Source: Annona cherimola (Eukaryota > Streptophyta > Magnoliopsida > Magnoliales > Annonaceae). Taken from it: 64,000 nt of DNA. Below, piece after piece: positions 9,851 to 24,800 of the stretch; positions within the stretch are counted from its first letter, which is position 1, and every line of letters begins with the position of its first letter. The position numbers and the translations under genes are program-made. The notes beneath the pieces are model-generated. The model was not told the origin of the DNA. It searched no databases and was given only the letters and a program-made list of their open reading frames with translations. Where the stretch lies: the NCBI GenBank assembly GCA_030490835.1, contig CM059977.1:15099399-15163398 (forward strand), given 5' to 3'.

Positions 9851-12800
9851 ATGAAGTTAAAGAGGAGGAGGGTTTTAGAAGCGGTGCGGATAAATTCTTC
9901 CTCAATTCTCTTTTCTTTTTATGTTTTGAAATCCTCTTTTGCTGTAATTTTGTGAATTAACATTTAGATTGTTTACTTATATGTTTTAGAGGTAGATTTT
10001 TTTTAGCGTTTTTCTTTTATATGTTTGATTGCGTGCATGGGTGGGTTCTTCCTGACAGATGTGTCAGTTATTGGAATATCAAGTTGTGGCCCTATCGCCT
10101 TTTTTTTTTTTTTTCTTCTTCTTCTTCTTCTTCTTCCTTTGCTCATTGATGGATTGATTTGCGTGTCATATTTTACAAGACAAGTGTTTTCATCGTTGCT
10201 GTTGTTAGCATTGCATTGATTTGGGAATTCATCTCGCAAGTGTATAATTTCAAGAACAGAAATTCGGTTTGGTCTAGGACGAAATGCCTGCTTCGTTATT
10301 GGTGGAGAGTATCCATGAACTGCTTCCTGGACGGGCGTGGTTGGGAAGTAGAATTGTTTAGTTTGGCCTATTGCTTTTCACAGTTCAATTCATGCCCCTA
10401 AATGAGGCTGCCGGGATTGATAAGTGGCATTATGCTGGGGCTCCAGCCATGACAGAATCTTCAGATTGATAAAATATATACATATATCTTTATTTGTGTG
10501 AGTGAGTGCATGGATGGATACATGTCCTTTGTTATGTTGTTTCACCGGATACGGTCATCACAATCATCAGCTCCCTGTATACTCGACCCATGATACCCAT
10601 CTTTTACCATTGCTGGTCAGGTCCTTTTGGGCCTTTTTCTTCCATTTTATGGCTTTTAACTTAATCGAATTTCACTTGTTATATTGGCATAGTTGTTGTT
10701 TCTATGCACACAACCTACCATCAAGTCTGGTTTCTGTCTTCTTGCCAATTATCAATCTCCAAAATCCTCTGCGTGCAAGAAAAGGACAAAGAGAAAGAAG
10801 CATTTGTTGAGGATTCAGTTTTATCCATTAAAGCGAAGAGGAATTTATGTAGATGCTCTTACTTCTTGCCTTATTTCTTATATTTTGGTTTGTTGCTGCG
10901 TCGCTGCTGTTAGCTTTTGGTTGCATTTCATCTGAAGCAATTTGGTAGCGATGTTACTTTCAAAAGTTCATTTTGGAAAAATCAGCTTGCATCTATTACT
11001 TTTGCCAGCTATTGTTTTTTGTTGGACTTTACTGAGTTCTGGATAGTCATTGGGTTTCACACCCATGCTAAGGATCCCCAGTATAAATGCTTTAGACAGA
11101 AGTAAAAATTTGAAGCATTCATGTCATTGCTATTGATAGAAAGAGCAACTAGGAGCACAATTTTGTAGAAAACTTTACTACAAAATTAGATTAAGGGTCC
11201 GATTGGTACTATGTAAAAGTATAAATAAAAAAAATTCTCTACTCCTTCCTACGCTTTTGATATGATTTGACATCTTAACTACCCGAATACCTTACTTCTC
11301 CTATCATTACTTCTACATTTCAGTATTTTTTCTCTCATCTTTCCATGCAACTACTCTTATCTATTTTAACTTTATACTCTCTATTCTTAATCATTACCTC
11401 TATCATCTCACATTATAGTTCAACTTTCCCATTATTACTGTTCCATCTTCCCAAATGGACTAAGAACTATTTTTCAGTAGATGAAAATGTGCCTTGAACT
11501 AGAAATATTGATGTGGAATGGTTTCTCTACTTGTGGAAAATTAGAGCATGCAGAAAGAAAAAAAATTACATCACATGTCCATACAGTGAACCTATTGAAG
11601 TCACACTTAGTGGATCCAAACCATTTATTCTGATGGATTGTTGTGTATTCAGGGAGAAGAAATGCTATCATTTTTACCATCGTCATCAGTGTCAAACTGG
11701 TTTTGGTTAACTGGTTTAACCTTTTCAGATAACAATAAGCTTCTATAAAGATTTGAACCATAGATATTAGTGTAGAATTCACAATCTTTCAAGTAGGCTA
11801 ATGCAATCTAACATTTGTTCATGTTGATATTAGTTAAATTAAATGTTGATATAAAAACTGGATATTTGCTAGACCAGGCCAACTATTTTCTGGTTCCTCG
11901 ATGAATTCCGCAGTCCGGTCTGGTTTTAAAGCATGATACGATTGCTAAGATTATCTAGATGTCATTGTACAAGGCTATAATTTATGGTTAAAAAACCTAA
12001 AAGGTCTCCTTTCTCACTCTTTCACAGTCTGTTGAATTTGTAGTTGAACTGGTCAGTCTGTTTTTTGTTTTTGAAACATGAATGATTCTCTATATTAGGC
12101 TGGATTTTATGGTGTAAAAATCTAAGAGGTGTTTGCTGTTGCTCTCCTTTATTTGTTCTGTCATCTGCAGTCATTTAGTTGATTTATTGGTTCCTCTCTT
12201 CCTTCATCATTGGGTCCATTGATGGTTGTGTATGTTGATTCTGCTTCATTTACACTCAAATCAGTTGGTAGTTACTTGATCATGCTCACTTGGGTTATAA
12301 AGAGGCCTAATTTTTGATCTAGTTAGTCTCTTAGATTTTGAACTAACATTTCCCCTTAGTGACAAAGACCAATATGGATATGTCATATTGTTCAATAGGG
12401 TGATAGTCTGCTGTTGGTGGCCGGATTTAAGTTTTGGCTTGTTTATCTTATCCTTCTAATTGATTTCTGTCAAAGTAATGAGTCTCAATTCACTGAATCA
12501 TTCACTAATGTGTGAGGTGTTTAACAATTTCTGAAGCTATTGTATTAAAATGTATGGAGAGAGAAGCAGCACAATATGCTAGAGTCATTTCGTTCATACT
12601 CGGTTATCATGGATGGCATGATGTTGTTCACAAATTGTGATGCCCTCTCTTTTTTTAATTCTTTTGCTCTCTTTCCCTAAGGATGAGCAACATGGACTAT
12701 ACCATGGCCATGTTGCTTCAAACTTTTGCATATGGCTTGTGGATCTTGTAAAAAGTGATGTGAGACCTTGATTCTGAATTGTTCAAGTCATTTCTGTAGT

Positions 12801-15800
12801 TACTGGCCATGTCTTAAGATATGCTTATTGCCATGTATTACCATTGTTTAAATTGGACCATGGGATGAATAGTATTTGTGGTACATGGGAGCTGTTTTTT
12901 ATATGCGACTGTGTCCTATTCCAAAGATGTACAGCCCATTCATCGGTCTGGGTCTTTTGATTCAATTTCTATGTCTAAGTTAGTAATTGACGGTAAAACG
13001 ACAATATTTTGAGTGGGAATAGGTTGCATTTATTTTCGTTAGCAGATGTTTCCTTTGCTTATCCTTCTTACTTTATCTGATCCCATTTTACTTACGTTTC
13101 TCGTAGTTGGTCTATTTTGATCATTCGATTAAATAAATATAATATGGTTTTGTTTCTGTTTGTATGATCTTTCATCATCATTCTACGAAGGGCGGTTTGG
13201 CCACATGGATTTTGTTGCACCATTTCTGTTGATTTTGAATTATATCCAAATTACACTCAAGCATTTTCATCTATTATCACCTCTAATTCTAATCTTTTTT
13301 TTTTTTGTTGAAATTCCTCTATTTCTTTTATATCCTTCCGTTCCTCTAAGTTATGTATGTTTTTCTTGTGGTAATTTCTGTAGTTTTTAGTTTTCGTTTG
13401 ACCAAATCACCTGATTCCATCTTAGCATGTCTTATCTATATACAACCCTGATTATATGCAATGGCATTGGATGTGGCCCACTTTTTTTTTTTTTTTTGAT
13501 TCTTTCCTTAAACATGATTTCCTAAGTGCATTCAACCCATATACAAAGTTTTACCATTTTACAATATTTATATATATGTATTTTTAATTTTTAAATCATT
13601 TACTTTTTAAAACCATCAATTTCGGCTGCATATAAGACATTTTTACCTCTTAAAAACCTTTAGAAGGAGAAAATAAATATATAAATTATTATAAAATGGT
13701 AAAACTTGCTATATGGGTTAAATATACTTAAGAAGACATGTTATTAAGAAATCAACAAATAAAAAATAAAAGGCATCACATGTACGCCCACATGTGATGC
13801 CATCACATATAATTTGGATGGATCTATATATATTCTAAATTGTTGCCCCATAAAGTATTATGACTCATATCTTATAGATATGTTTTAGGAAAAATATAGT
13901 CGATGCTTGAAGTTCCATAAAACTTTTAAAATCATAATACCATTTCTTCAATTTAATGTAGATTTTATGTATAATCTAATATCAATTTCATCACCTTCCT
14001 GAACTATTCATAACTAACTTGATATGTAATTCTAGTTGGTCTCTCATTCTAATGTAAAAACATAAGGGCTTGAAGTCAAACGTTAGCGTAAATCTCCAAT
14101 AATTTGAAATTCGCCTCTTTCTCTAGTCCTAGTTCTCATGTTTGTTATAACTCAATGTTACACATCTTTAACAACGTCCATGAATTTCTGTAACTTCTTT
14201 TCTTTTTTGGTATCTTACCCATTAATTTCATATGCATATGTACCAAGCCTTGATACGCCAAGGTGTTTCGAGCCCCTTTTCCATTTTTTTTCTCTTTTCA
14301 TTTTTATGTGGGCCCACACATATTTAATTTATATACCAAAATTTACCTATTTGGATATATCTTCTAAAAAATAATAGTTTTTTCATGCTCATTGAATGTT
14401 AAGTAGGGATGAAAACTGTTGATTTTTGAAATTATAAAAAATACAAAAATTGAAAAAGGTAAATTTTGGTACACATAAAGATCATATGTGCTCCTACATA
14501 AAAATGAAAAGGAAAAAATGAGATAAGTGCTTAAAACACCTAGGTGCATTGATCATATATATGAAATATGTTGGAGTATAGTTGGCTACACCTGCGCCCT
14601 ACTTAGGTGTTGCCAGTTGCAAATGGGCCCTATTTCAGGTTGAAATCAAAATCCAACCCACCTGTTTATTTAATTAGCAAACCAAGTTTCATTGAAATTA
14701 AAGATATTTACGAGCCCTCATTTGATAAAATTGTTTTATGTACATATCAAATTTAAAGTCGAATTTTGAACATCTGTTAATAGATCTATCATTATATTCT
14801 AAGACATCTGTTAATAGATCTAAGATTTTTTCATAATTTACACATGATTATATGCTTTTTCAAGTAGTTGTGGCTCGCTTGGGATTCTAATTAGAGTAAT
14901 TTTTCTCACATGATAAAACAAGGGTAATATTCATGTACAACTGAGTTGTTACTTAACAAGTAACAACCCCTTACTTCTATATTATATATATTTATAAAAA
15001 ATCGAAACCATTTACAGTATTATTCTATTTGCATATATTAATGATGCCAATATTCACTTCGATTGGAAACTTTTATATATTACAGATTTTGCAAGCAATG
15101 TGTTTTTACTTATTAAGTAACGACCTGCTTGTATATGATTATTACCCAACAAATAATTTAAAATAATATGACTGGTTGGATTCAAATTTAATCATGCGGG
15201 CCCCATTTGTAGGTGGCAACAACTTGATTAGGGTGCTGCTGGCTGCACTTTAACATTTCAGCACCTGCTGCTGGCTACAGGCTACAGATGGGGCCTACAC
15301 CGATCATACAATTAAAATCCCATTGGGCATATGACCTTAACACCATTTGTCTTACAATGGTTCCAAAAATCACCCTAGTCAGAATCTTCATTGGGCTATA
15401 TTTGCTTAACAATGTATATATTCATGTGTGAAAAATGCTTAGATTCACACGCCGATGTATTATAATTTAACAATACTTTATATCTACATGCTGATGTATT
15501 GAATGTAGTAATACTTTATATAATGATTTATCCATATATTATTGATGTTTTGGATGGTATGTTGAAAATACAATTTTCAAAGATGATATTTGAATCAAAC
15601 TATTTTATTAGGTTGATTTTGCACCATTTTCAGATGGGGCCCATACACATACACATTTGATTTGGATGAAACTTTTTTTTTTGGATGAGAGATTTGGATG
15701 AAACCTGGTGTGCTAATGAAATAAATGATTCTAAATACAACGGGTGGGTTAGATCTTGATTTCATGATTGATGTGGACCTCATTTGCAGCCAAAGCACCT

Positions 15801-18800
15801 TACTAGGCTGCAGCTAACATGTCCCTTTATATATGTATAGATACATCCTAGTCAATTGCCCCATGATGGGACCTTTAATCAACTCTAGCCTTAAAAAGAA
15901 CATCCATATGATGTGCTCCTCTATTCTATACTTTTCCACTAACTGCCTACAAGAAAATAGCTTTAGCTGTTGATCTCCCAACATCAAACAAAAATTGATT
16001 CTTCTAAAATATCTATTTTATGGCTTAACTTTTACTGAAGTAATGTTTCCCAAAGATCAGTAGTATGACTGATAACTCTTACTTCATTATAATTAGTGAA
16101 TTTTTAAAATTCTTTTTTTCTCTCTCAACTTGATAATGCCATATTTTCCTTAAATTCATGTGACTTTTTTTTTAAATCTTAAAATTTCAAGTGAATAAAT
16201 TTGTCAACCAATGTAAATACACATTTTTATGCACTTTCATTCGTCAAGTGCTGTATTGTCTCGACCTAAATCTTTTCCTATTATTGTTTTTCCTTGCCTT
16301 TTTTTTTTTTTTTTTAAAAAAAAACTGGATATTCTAATTGTATAAAAATCAATGACATTTTTTGTTGTTTATTTTCTTGTATGTATTTATGATGGATTAT
16401 CGTTGGTAATTTATGGAAATGAATTTTGTCTTTTCTGAATGTCATAGCCTTTGTAAAGATTCTTTGGTATTCACTTTTAATGCATCTAAAGTGAGCCATG
16501 TTTTTACTTCTCTTTATCTTTATTTTACCAACTTAATTGTATTTTGTGTGTACTTTGATCAATTTATAATTTATTACAGAGATAATCATAATTTTATAGT
16601 TCAGCTTCAATTATAATGGTTCTTAATATACTTTTTAGCATTTTTAAATTTAAATTTACTTGTCTGTCATTGATAGCCATTTCGACATCTTCACTCCACC
16701 ATTGGATTTCCCCATGCAAGTACCTAGAATTAGACACTTCTAAGATGCTTTTTCCTACTTCCTCAATGCACTTTGTAATCTCATTTCACATTGATTCTAC
16801 TTCAATGCCTTTTACATGTGAGGTTGCTTCATATGGTTTTTGGTTAACGCTTTTCTAGTTTTTAGCCTTGATGTGTGCTTTTGTTAGATAACATGCTACC
16901 AGGAATAAAAGCATAATATTTCTACCTAAATATTTTTATTTCAGCCTCCAAAAATCAAGTCCTTCATCAACAATGTTACTGCTACTCCATTTGAGAATAT
17001 AGCGGAACCTCTAAAAGAATTTGTCTGGGAGTTTGACAAGGTACTCCTTGCACCATTTAACTACATTTGATGCATTTTAGTGGATATCTGTTGCTTTGTA
17101 ATATATAAATATTCCAGTTCGTTCTTACAAAATTGATATTATCTGGCAGGGGGACTTCCACCATTGGGTTGATCTGCTCAATCATTTTGATTCATACTTT
17201 GAGAAATATGTAAAGCCAAGGAAGGATCTACAGTTTGATGATAATTTTTTGCAAGCAGATCCTCCCTTCCCTAGGGAGGCAGTTCTTCAAATTCTTCGTG
17301 TCATAAGGATCATCTTGGAGAACTGTACAAACAAGCATTTCTATAGTTCCTATGAAGTATGTTCTATCTCATTGCATTGTTGTCTTTTTCTGGCATTTGT
17401 TTAACATAATGCTGCAAAACGTTTTTGATCCTTATATTTGCTTTTATGATAACGCAGCAGCATCTTTCATCCCTCCTTGCTTCCACTGATGCGGATGTTG
17501 TTGAGGCCAGCCTGCAGACATTGGCTGCTTTTCTGAAGAAAACCGTAGGGAAGTGCTCTATACGAGATGCTGCTCTTAATTCAAAGTTATTTGCTTTTTC
17601 ACAAGGATGGGGAGGCAAGGAAGAAGGCCTTGGATTGATTGCTTGTTCTATAGAGAATGGTTGTGATTCTGTTGCGCAAGCATTGGGTTGCACCCTTCAT
17701 TTTGAGTTTTATTCTGTTAATGACACATCAAAGGATGTTAGTGATTCGGAAGCTTCAAGCCGAGGGTTACAAGTGATTCATCTGCCTAACATTAATTCTT
17801 GCAATGAAAATGATCTTGAGCTTCTGCATAAGTTAGTTATGGAGTACAAAGTACCACCCAATTTAAGGTTTTCGTTGTTGACAAGGTTGCGGTTTGCACG
17901 AGCTTTTGGTTCTCTAGCATCTAGACAGCAATATATTTGCATTCGGTTGTACGCATTTGTAGTTCTTGTACAAGCAAGTAATGATGCTGATGATTTGGCT
18001 GCTTTCTTTAATAACGAGCCCGAGTTTGTTAATGAACTGGTGTCCTTATTAAGCTATGAGGATGCAGTGCTTGAAAAAATACGCATTCTGGCTATTTTAT
18101 CACTGGTTGCTCTTTGCCAAGACAGGTCACGCCAGCCAACAGTGTTAACTGCTGTGACATCTGGTGGGCACCGTGGGATATTGCCAAGTCTCATGCAGAA
18201 GGCTATAGATTCTATTACCAGCAATTCCTCAAGATGGTCTGTTGGTTTTGCAGAGGCTCTTTTATCCCTTGTGACTGTTTTGGTTTCATCATCTTCGGGT
18301 TGCTCAGCTCTACGGGAGGCAGGATTTATACCTACTCTTCTCCCACTGCTTAAAGACACAAATCCGCAACACTTGCACTTGGTGAGCACTGCCGTTCATG
18401 TTCTGGAAGCTTTCATGGACTACAGCAATCCAGCTGCTGCATTATTTAGAGACTTGGGTGGTCTAGATGACACCATTGCACGCCTAAAGGTAGAGGTGTC
18501 TTGTGTAGAGAGGGGTTCGAAGCAACATCAACAAGGAGAAGACTCTCATCGTGATAATAAGGGCAAGCAGATCGTCGTTGCTTCAACTGAGCTAGATACA
18601 CAGCCCCTGTATTCTGAAGCTCTGGTTTCTTATCACCGCAGGCTACTAATGAAAGCACTGCTTCGAGCTATATCTCTTGGTACCTATGCCCCTGGTACAA
18701 CTGCACGCATATATGGTTCAGAGGAGAGCTTGTTGCCTCATTGCTTGTGCATTATCTTCAAGAGAGCAAAAGACTTTGGGGGTGGTGTGTTTTCATTGGC

Positions 18801-21800
18801 TGCAACTGTGATGAGTGATCTAATCCACAAAGATCCTACTTGCTTTCCTGTCTTAGATGCAGCTGGTTTGCCTTGTGCATTTCTGGATGCAATTATGAGT
18901 GGTGTTCTATGCTCTGCAGAAGCGGTAACATGTATTCCCCAGTGCTTGGATGCCTTGTCCCTAAACAACAGTGGCTTGCAGGCTGTGAAGGATCGTAATG
19001 CTTTAAGATGTTTTGTGAAAATATTCACTTCTAGAACATATTTACGTGCCCTTGCTGGGGATAATACTACAGCATCCTTGTCTAGTGGATTAGATGAGTT
19101 GATGCGCCATGCATCTTCACTGCGTAGTCCTGGAGTGGACATGCTTATTGAGATCTTGAACGGTATTGCAAAGATTGGATCGGGGGTGGATATTTCTTCC
19201 TCTTCTGCTGAACAACAGGGCCCTTCTCTTCCAGTTCCCATGGATACTGACACAGAAGAAAGGAATGATGAAGGAGACTTATTGAAAGTGGAAAGCATGG
19301 AACAGACAACTGAGGCCGCTTCTGATAGTTTATCTGCATCTACTGAGTTGGCAAATGTTGAATCTTTCCTTCCAGAATGCATAAGCAATGCTGCACGACT
19401 CCTTGAAACTGTCCTCCAGAATGCTGATACTTGTCGCATATTCATTGAGAAGAAGGGTATTGAAGCCATTCTTCAGTTATTTACTTTGCCACTTGCGCCT
19501 CTTTCAGCATCAGTAGGTCAGAGTGTATCTATTGCTTTCAAAAGTTTTTCGCCTCAGCATTCTGCTGCTCTAGCCCGTGTTATGTGCTCATTTCTGAAGG
19601 AACATCTGAAGTTAACAAATGACTTGTTGTCCTCAGTTGGTGGTTTTGAGCTTGCTCAGCTGGAAACTGTAAAGCAGACAGAAGTATTGAGATGTCTTTC
19701 TAGCCTTGAAGGTCTTCTATCACTGGCAAATTTTTTGCTTAAGGGGACAACTACAATGTTATCCGAGTTGAGCTCTGCCGATGCTGATGTGTTGATGGAC
19801 CTAGGGAAGGCTTACAAGGAAATACTTTGGCATATTTCTTTATTTAGTGATAACAAGGTGGGTGAGAAGCGGGACACTGAGACGGAGACTGGAACAGCCG
19901 ATACTGCACTTCCAAATGCTGTTGGGAGAGAGAGTGATGATGATGGGAACCCTGTACCAGTTGTCAGATATATGAATCCTGTCTCTCTAAGAAATGGCCC
20001 TGGATCCTTTTGGAGTGGAGAACCAGAATTCCTCTCTGCATTTCGCTCTGGTGGTGTGCTTCGTCACTCTCGGCATGGGTTAACAAGGACAAGGGGTGGT
20101 AGGACTGGCAGACATCTGGACACCTCGCTTAATGATTCAGAAAGTTCTGCAACTGCATCAGAAACCTCATTGGTTCCAGATTTGAAAAAGAAAAGCCCTG
20201 ATGTTCTCATCTCTGAGATTTTGAATAAACTTGCCTTTGCTGTTCGCTCTTTCCATGCCACTCTTGTAAAGGGATTCACTGCTCCAAATCGTCGAAGAGC
20301 TGACCCCGGTTCACTGAGTTCAGCTTCTAGGAGCCTTGCAACTGCTCTTGCCAAGATATTTCACGAGGCTCTTAGTTTCTCAGGGCATTCTGTGTCTGCT
20401 TCTGGTCTTGAAATGTCATTATCAGTAAAGTGTAGGTATCTGGGGAAGGTTGTGGATGATATGGTGGCACTTACTTTTGACAGCAGACGACGTGCATGCA
20501 ACACAGCTTTGGTGAACAACTTCTATGTCCATGGGACATTCAAGGAACTTCTGACCACATTTGAGGCAACAAGTCAGTTACTTTGGACACTCCCATATTC
20601 CATTCCAGCCGCTGGTTCTGATCAAGGAAAGGTGCTTGAAGGAAATAAGCTGTCTCACAGTTCATGGTTGCTGGATACATTACAGAGTTACTGTTGTATG
20701 CTGGAATATTTTGTGAATTCTTCGCTTCTTTTATCATCATCTTCATCTTCCCAAGCACAGTTGCTTGTTCAGCCAGTTGCCGCAGGATTATCAATAGGAT
20801 TGTTTTCTGTCCCAAGGGATCCAGAAGTCTTTGTTCGTATGTTGCAGTCACAGGTTCTGGATGTGATTCTTCCTGTATGGAATCATCCCATGTTTCCGAA
20901 CTGCAGCCCAACTTTTATTACTTCCATGGTTTCTATTGTCACTCATATATACTCAGGTGTTGGAGATGTAAAGCGGAGCAGGAATGGTATCACAGGGAGT
21001 ACAACCCAGAGATTTACAGGTCCTCCTCCTGATGAATCTACTATTGCTACAATAGTCGAGATGGGTTTCAGCAGAGCCAGGGCAGAGGAAGCTTTGCGGC
21101 GTGTGGAAACAAATAGTGTGGAGATGGCAATGGAATGGTTGTTTAGTCATGCTGAAGATCCTGTACAGGAGGATGATGAGCTTGCTCGAGCACTTGCCTT
21201 GTCATTAGGAAACTCATCTGAGGCATCTAAAGAAGACAGCAATGATAAGACAAAAGATGTGATGGCTGAAGAAAGAGGGGCGGAGGCTCCTCCTATTGAT
21301 GATGTTCTTGCTGCAGCAATGAAGCTTTTTCAGAGTAGTGATTCTATGGCCTATGCATTGACAGATTTGCTTGTTACACTTTGCAACCGAAATAAAGGGG
21401 AAGATAGACCAAGAGTGGCTGTATACCTCATCCAGCAGTTAAAACTTTGTCCATCAGATTTGTCAAAGGATACTGGTGTCCTTTGTACGATTTCCCATAT
21501 TTTGGCATTACTTCTCAGTGAGGATGGTGGTACAAGAGAGATTGCTGCTGAGAATGGGATCGTCTCGGCTGCATTGGATATATTGACTAACTTCAAGGTT
21601 AGAAATGAATCAAAAGAAGAGGGTTCAGCGTTGAAAAGCATAAGTGCATTGTTTTTGATCTTGGATAGCATGTTGCAATCTAAGCCCAAACTTCCTTCTG
21701 AAAATGCTGAAGGAACAGGGTCATTAACGGACTCTTCTGTTGGCGATGCTTCCTTGTTGCTTTCTACTTCTGTTATTGAGGGTAAATCTGCTTCCGACAA

Positions 21801-24800
21801 TGGTGATAAAGATAGTGGCAATGTGTTTGAGAAGATCTTGGGGAAGTCAACTGGCTATCTGACACTTGATCAGTGTCACAAGGTGCTGGAGATGTCTTGT
21901 GAGTTCATAAAACTGCATGTTCCGGCAATGGTCATGCAGGCTGTTTTGCAATTATGTGCACGCTTGACTAAAACACATGCCATTGCTATGCAATTCCTAG
22001 AACATGGTGGATTGGCTGCACTTTTTGGTCTTCCAAGGAATTGTTTCTTTATGGGGTTTGACAGTGTTGCATCTGCTATAATCAGGCATCTCCTTGAAGA
22101 TCCTCAAACCCTGCAAACTGCTATGGAGCTGGAGATACGACAAACCTTATCTGGTAATTTCAGCCGCCATGCAGGCCGGCTTTCTTCAAGGACTTTTTTA
22201 ACATCAATGGCTCCTGTCATCTCCAGAGATCCAGTAATTTTCATGAAAGCTGCTGCTGCAGTTTGTCAAATGGAGTCATCGGGTGGAAGGATTAATATTG
22301 TCTTGTCGAAAGAGAGAGATAAGGAGAAGGATAAATCAAAATCACTTGGTGTAGAAACTGGAGGTCCTTTAAATGATGGTGTTCGAATGCCTGAAAATAA
22401 GCAACAGGAAGGTGGTAAACTTTTGAAAGGACACAGAAGAATCCCCGCCAATCTTACACAAGTCATAGATCAGCTTCTGGAAATAGTTCTGAGCTATCCA
22501 CCAAAAATAAAACAAGAAGATCCTTCTAGTTCTGTTGCCGCTATGGAGGTTGATGAACCTGCTACAAAGGAGAAGGGAAAGTCTAAGGTTGATGATACAA
22601 AGTCGGAACATGACAATGTTTCTGAAAGATCCACAGCATTAGCAAAGGTGACTTTTGTTCTCAAATTGATGAGTGATATCCTTCTCATGTATGTTCATGC
22701 TGTGGGGGTTGTCCTGAGGCGGGATTCAGAGACTAGTCACTTGCGTGCATCTGGCCAAGTGGATGGCCCTGGGCCTAGTGGGATACTGCACCATATTTTG
22801 CATCAGCTGCTTCCATTATCTTCAGAGAAGACTGCTGGTCCTTCTGATAAAACTGCTGAAGTTGCTGATGAGTGGAAAGACAAGTTGTCTGAAAAAGCTT
22901 CATGGTTTTTGGTTGTGTTATGTGGTCGCTCTGGTGAAGGACGTAGACGAGTGATTAGTGAAATTGTAAGAGCCTTGTCTTCTTTCTCAAGCTATGCAAG
23001 CAATTCTTCCAAAGGAGTTCTATTACCAAGTAAGCAGGTCCTGGCTTTTGCTGACTTAGTGAATTCTATTTTGTCAAAGAATTCATCTTCAAGCAACTTG
23101 CCTAGTCCAGGATGCTCACCTGACATAGCAAAAACGATGATAGATGGAGGAATGGTTCAATCTTTAACTGGTATTCTTGAGGTGATTGATCTAGATCATC
23201 CCGATGCCCCAAAAGTTGTGAATCTTATAATCAAGGCATTGGAGAGTCTAACAAGGGCTGCAAACGCTAATGAACAAGTTTTCAAATCTGATAGCTTCAG
23301 TAAGAAAAAGCCTTCTGGTGTCAATACCGTTGCTGAAGAGCAGACACATCCCATTGCTGGTGGGGAAGCAGTGGGCCATGGTCAAAATACCGACAGCCAG
23401 AATCAGATACCAAATGCAGCAGAAGCCGATCAGCAACTTCAAGGAACTTCCCAGAATGATACTGATCATGATGGAAATCCGAATCACTCCATGGAGCGAG
23501 ATATGAGAACAGAAATGGATGAGACTATGACTGCTCATCCACAGATAGAGCATGGGGTGGAGTTCATGCGTGAAGAGATCGAAGGTGGTGTTCTGCACAA
23601 CACAAATGTTGGGATGACATTTCGAGTTGAGCGTAGGACAGATGATGATATGGTTGATGAAGATGATGATGATATGGGAGAGGAAGGTGAGGAGGAGGAT
23701 GAAGAGGATGAAGAGGATGAGGAGGATGAGGATATTGCTGAGGAGGGTAACGGACTGATGTCTCTTGCTGATACCGATGTGGAGGATCATGATGATAACG
23801 GTCTGGCAGATGACTATAATGATGAAGATGATGATGATTTTCATGAGAATCGGGTCATAGAGGTGAGATGGAGAGGACTAGATGGTTTAGATCATCTACA
23901 AGTTTTGGGGCGTCCTGGGACTGCCAGTGGTCTAATTGATGTTGCAGCAGAGCCCTTTCAAGGAGTAAATGTGGATGATATATTTGGTATTCGCCGGCCC
24001 CTAGGCGAGCGCCGCCGCCAGGCTGGCAACAGGAATTTCATTGAGAGATCCAGCTTCGATGGAAGTCCATTTCAACATCCTCTTTTGAGGCCATCCCAGT
24101 CAGGAGATTCAAATGTCTCAATGTGGTCCTCTGGTGGTACTGCATCTCGGGACTTGGAAGCTTTATCTGTTGGAAGTTTTGATGTTGCCCATTTCTATAT
24201 GTTGGATGCTCCTGTTCTTCCATCTGAGCATGCAGCAGCCTCTCTTTTTGGTGACCGTTTGGTTGGTGGTGCACCACCGCCTTTAATTGATTTTTCTCTA
24301 GGCATGGATCCCATGCACCTGACAGGAAGAAGAGGTCCAGGTGATGGTCGATGGACTGATGATGGTCAGCCACAAGCAGGCAGTCAGGCTGCTGCTATAG
24401 CCCAAGCCGTTGAGGAACAGTTCATTTCCCAATTGCGCAGCGTGACTCCTTCCTGTAATCGTAACGCGCAGAGGCAACTGGAAAATACTGGCAGGCAAGA
24501 AAAGCAGCAATCAGACGTTCTGCCACCAAATGGTGATAATGAACCTCAATCTGCAGATGCTAATGTTTCTAGCCAACAAACTCACAGTCTGCGTCACGTT
24601 GAGGGTGCTAGTTCCATACATCCTCAGGAGAATCTCAATACTGAATGTGAACATTGCCTTCTTGACTCACCCATTGATGAACAGAACAATCCACTGTCTA
24701 TTCCCAGAGAAGGAGAAGGTTCCCAAGCAGCAGAGCATATCTCAACAAATCCAGATGGTATTATTCCTCCATCCAATGATGGTGAAATTATGGAACTTGG

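Larger units (their letters stand above)
9884..16944 (+). other. UPL intron 1 (7.06 kb)
   Basis: It separates the 33-nt first coding exon (donor GCG|GTGCGG, weak) from exon 2 (acceptor TTATTTCAG|CCTCC). No host gene is visible inside. It contains a poly-T/(CTT)n tract (10101-10137), a Tourist-like MITE (11195-11460) and four hairpin elements (13461-13806, 14232-14566, 14580-15250, 15255-15822). The remainder is T-rich, as expected of a plant sense-strand intron. The size depends on the weak donor; an alternative first exon is possible but the MKLKRRR start is strongly family-like. Confidence 0.8.

Noticed and set aside
17425..17457. In-frame extension [11 protein letters not shown] before UPL exon 4
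   Set aside because: Intron sequence; the conserved protein enters at QHLSSLLAS after the acceptor AACGCAG, and exons 1-3 match the family N terminus.
18738..19469. 243-codon minus-strand frame
   Set aside because: Antisense shadow of the UPL exon, which is clearly coding on the plus strand.
23248..23844. 198-codon minus-strand frame rich in isoleucine
   Set aside because: It is the antisense of the UPL acidic Asp/Glu tract; the repetitive GAT/GAG codons keep the opposite strand open.
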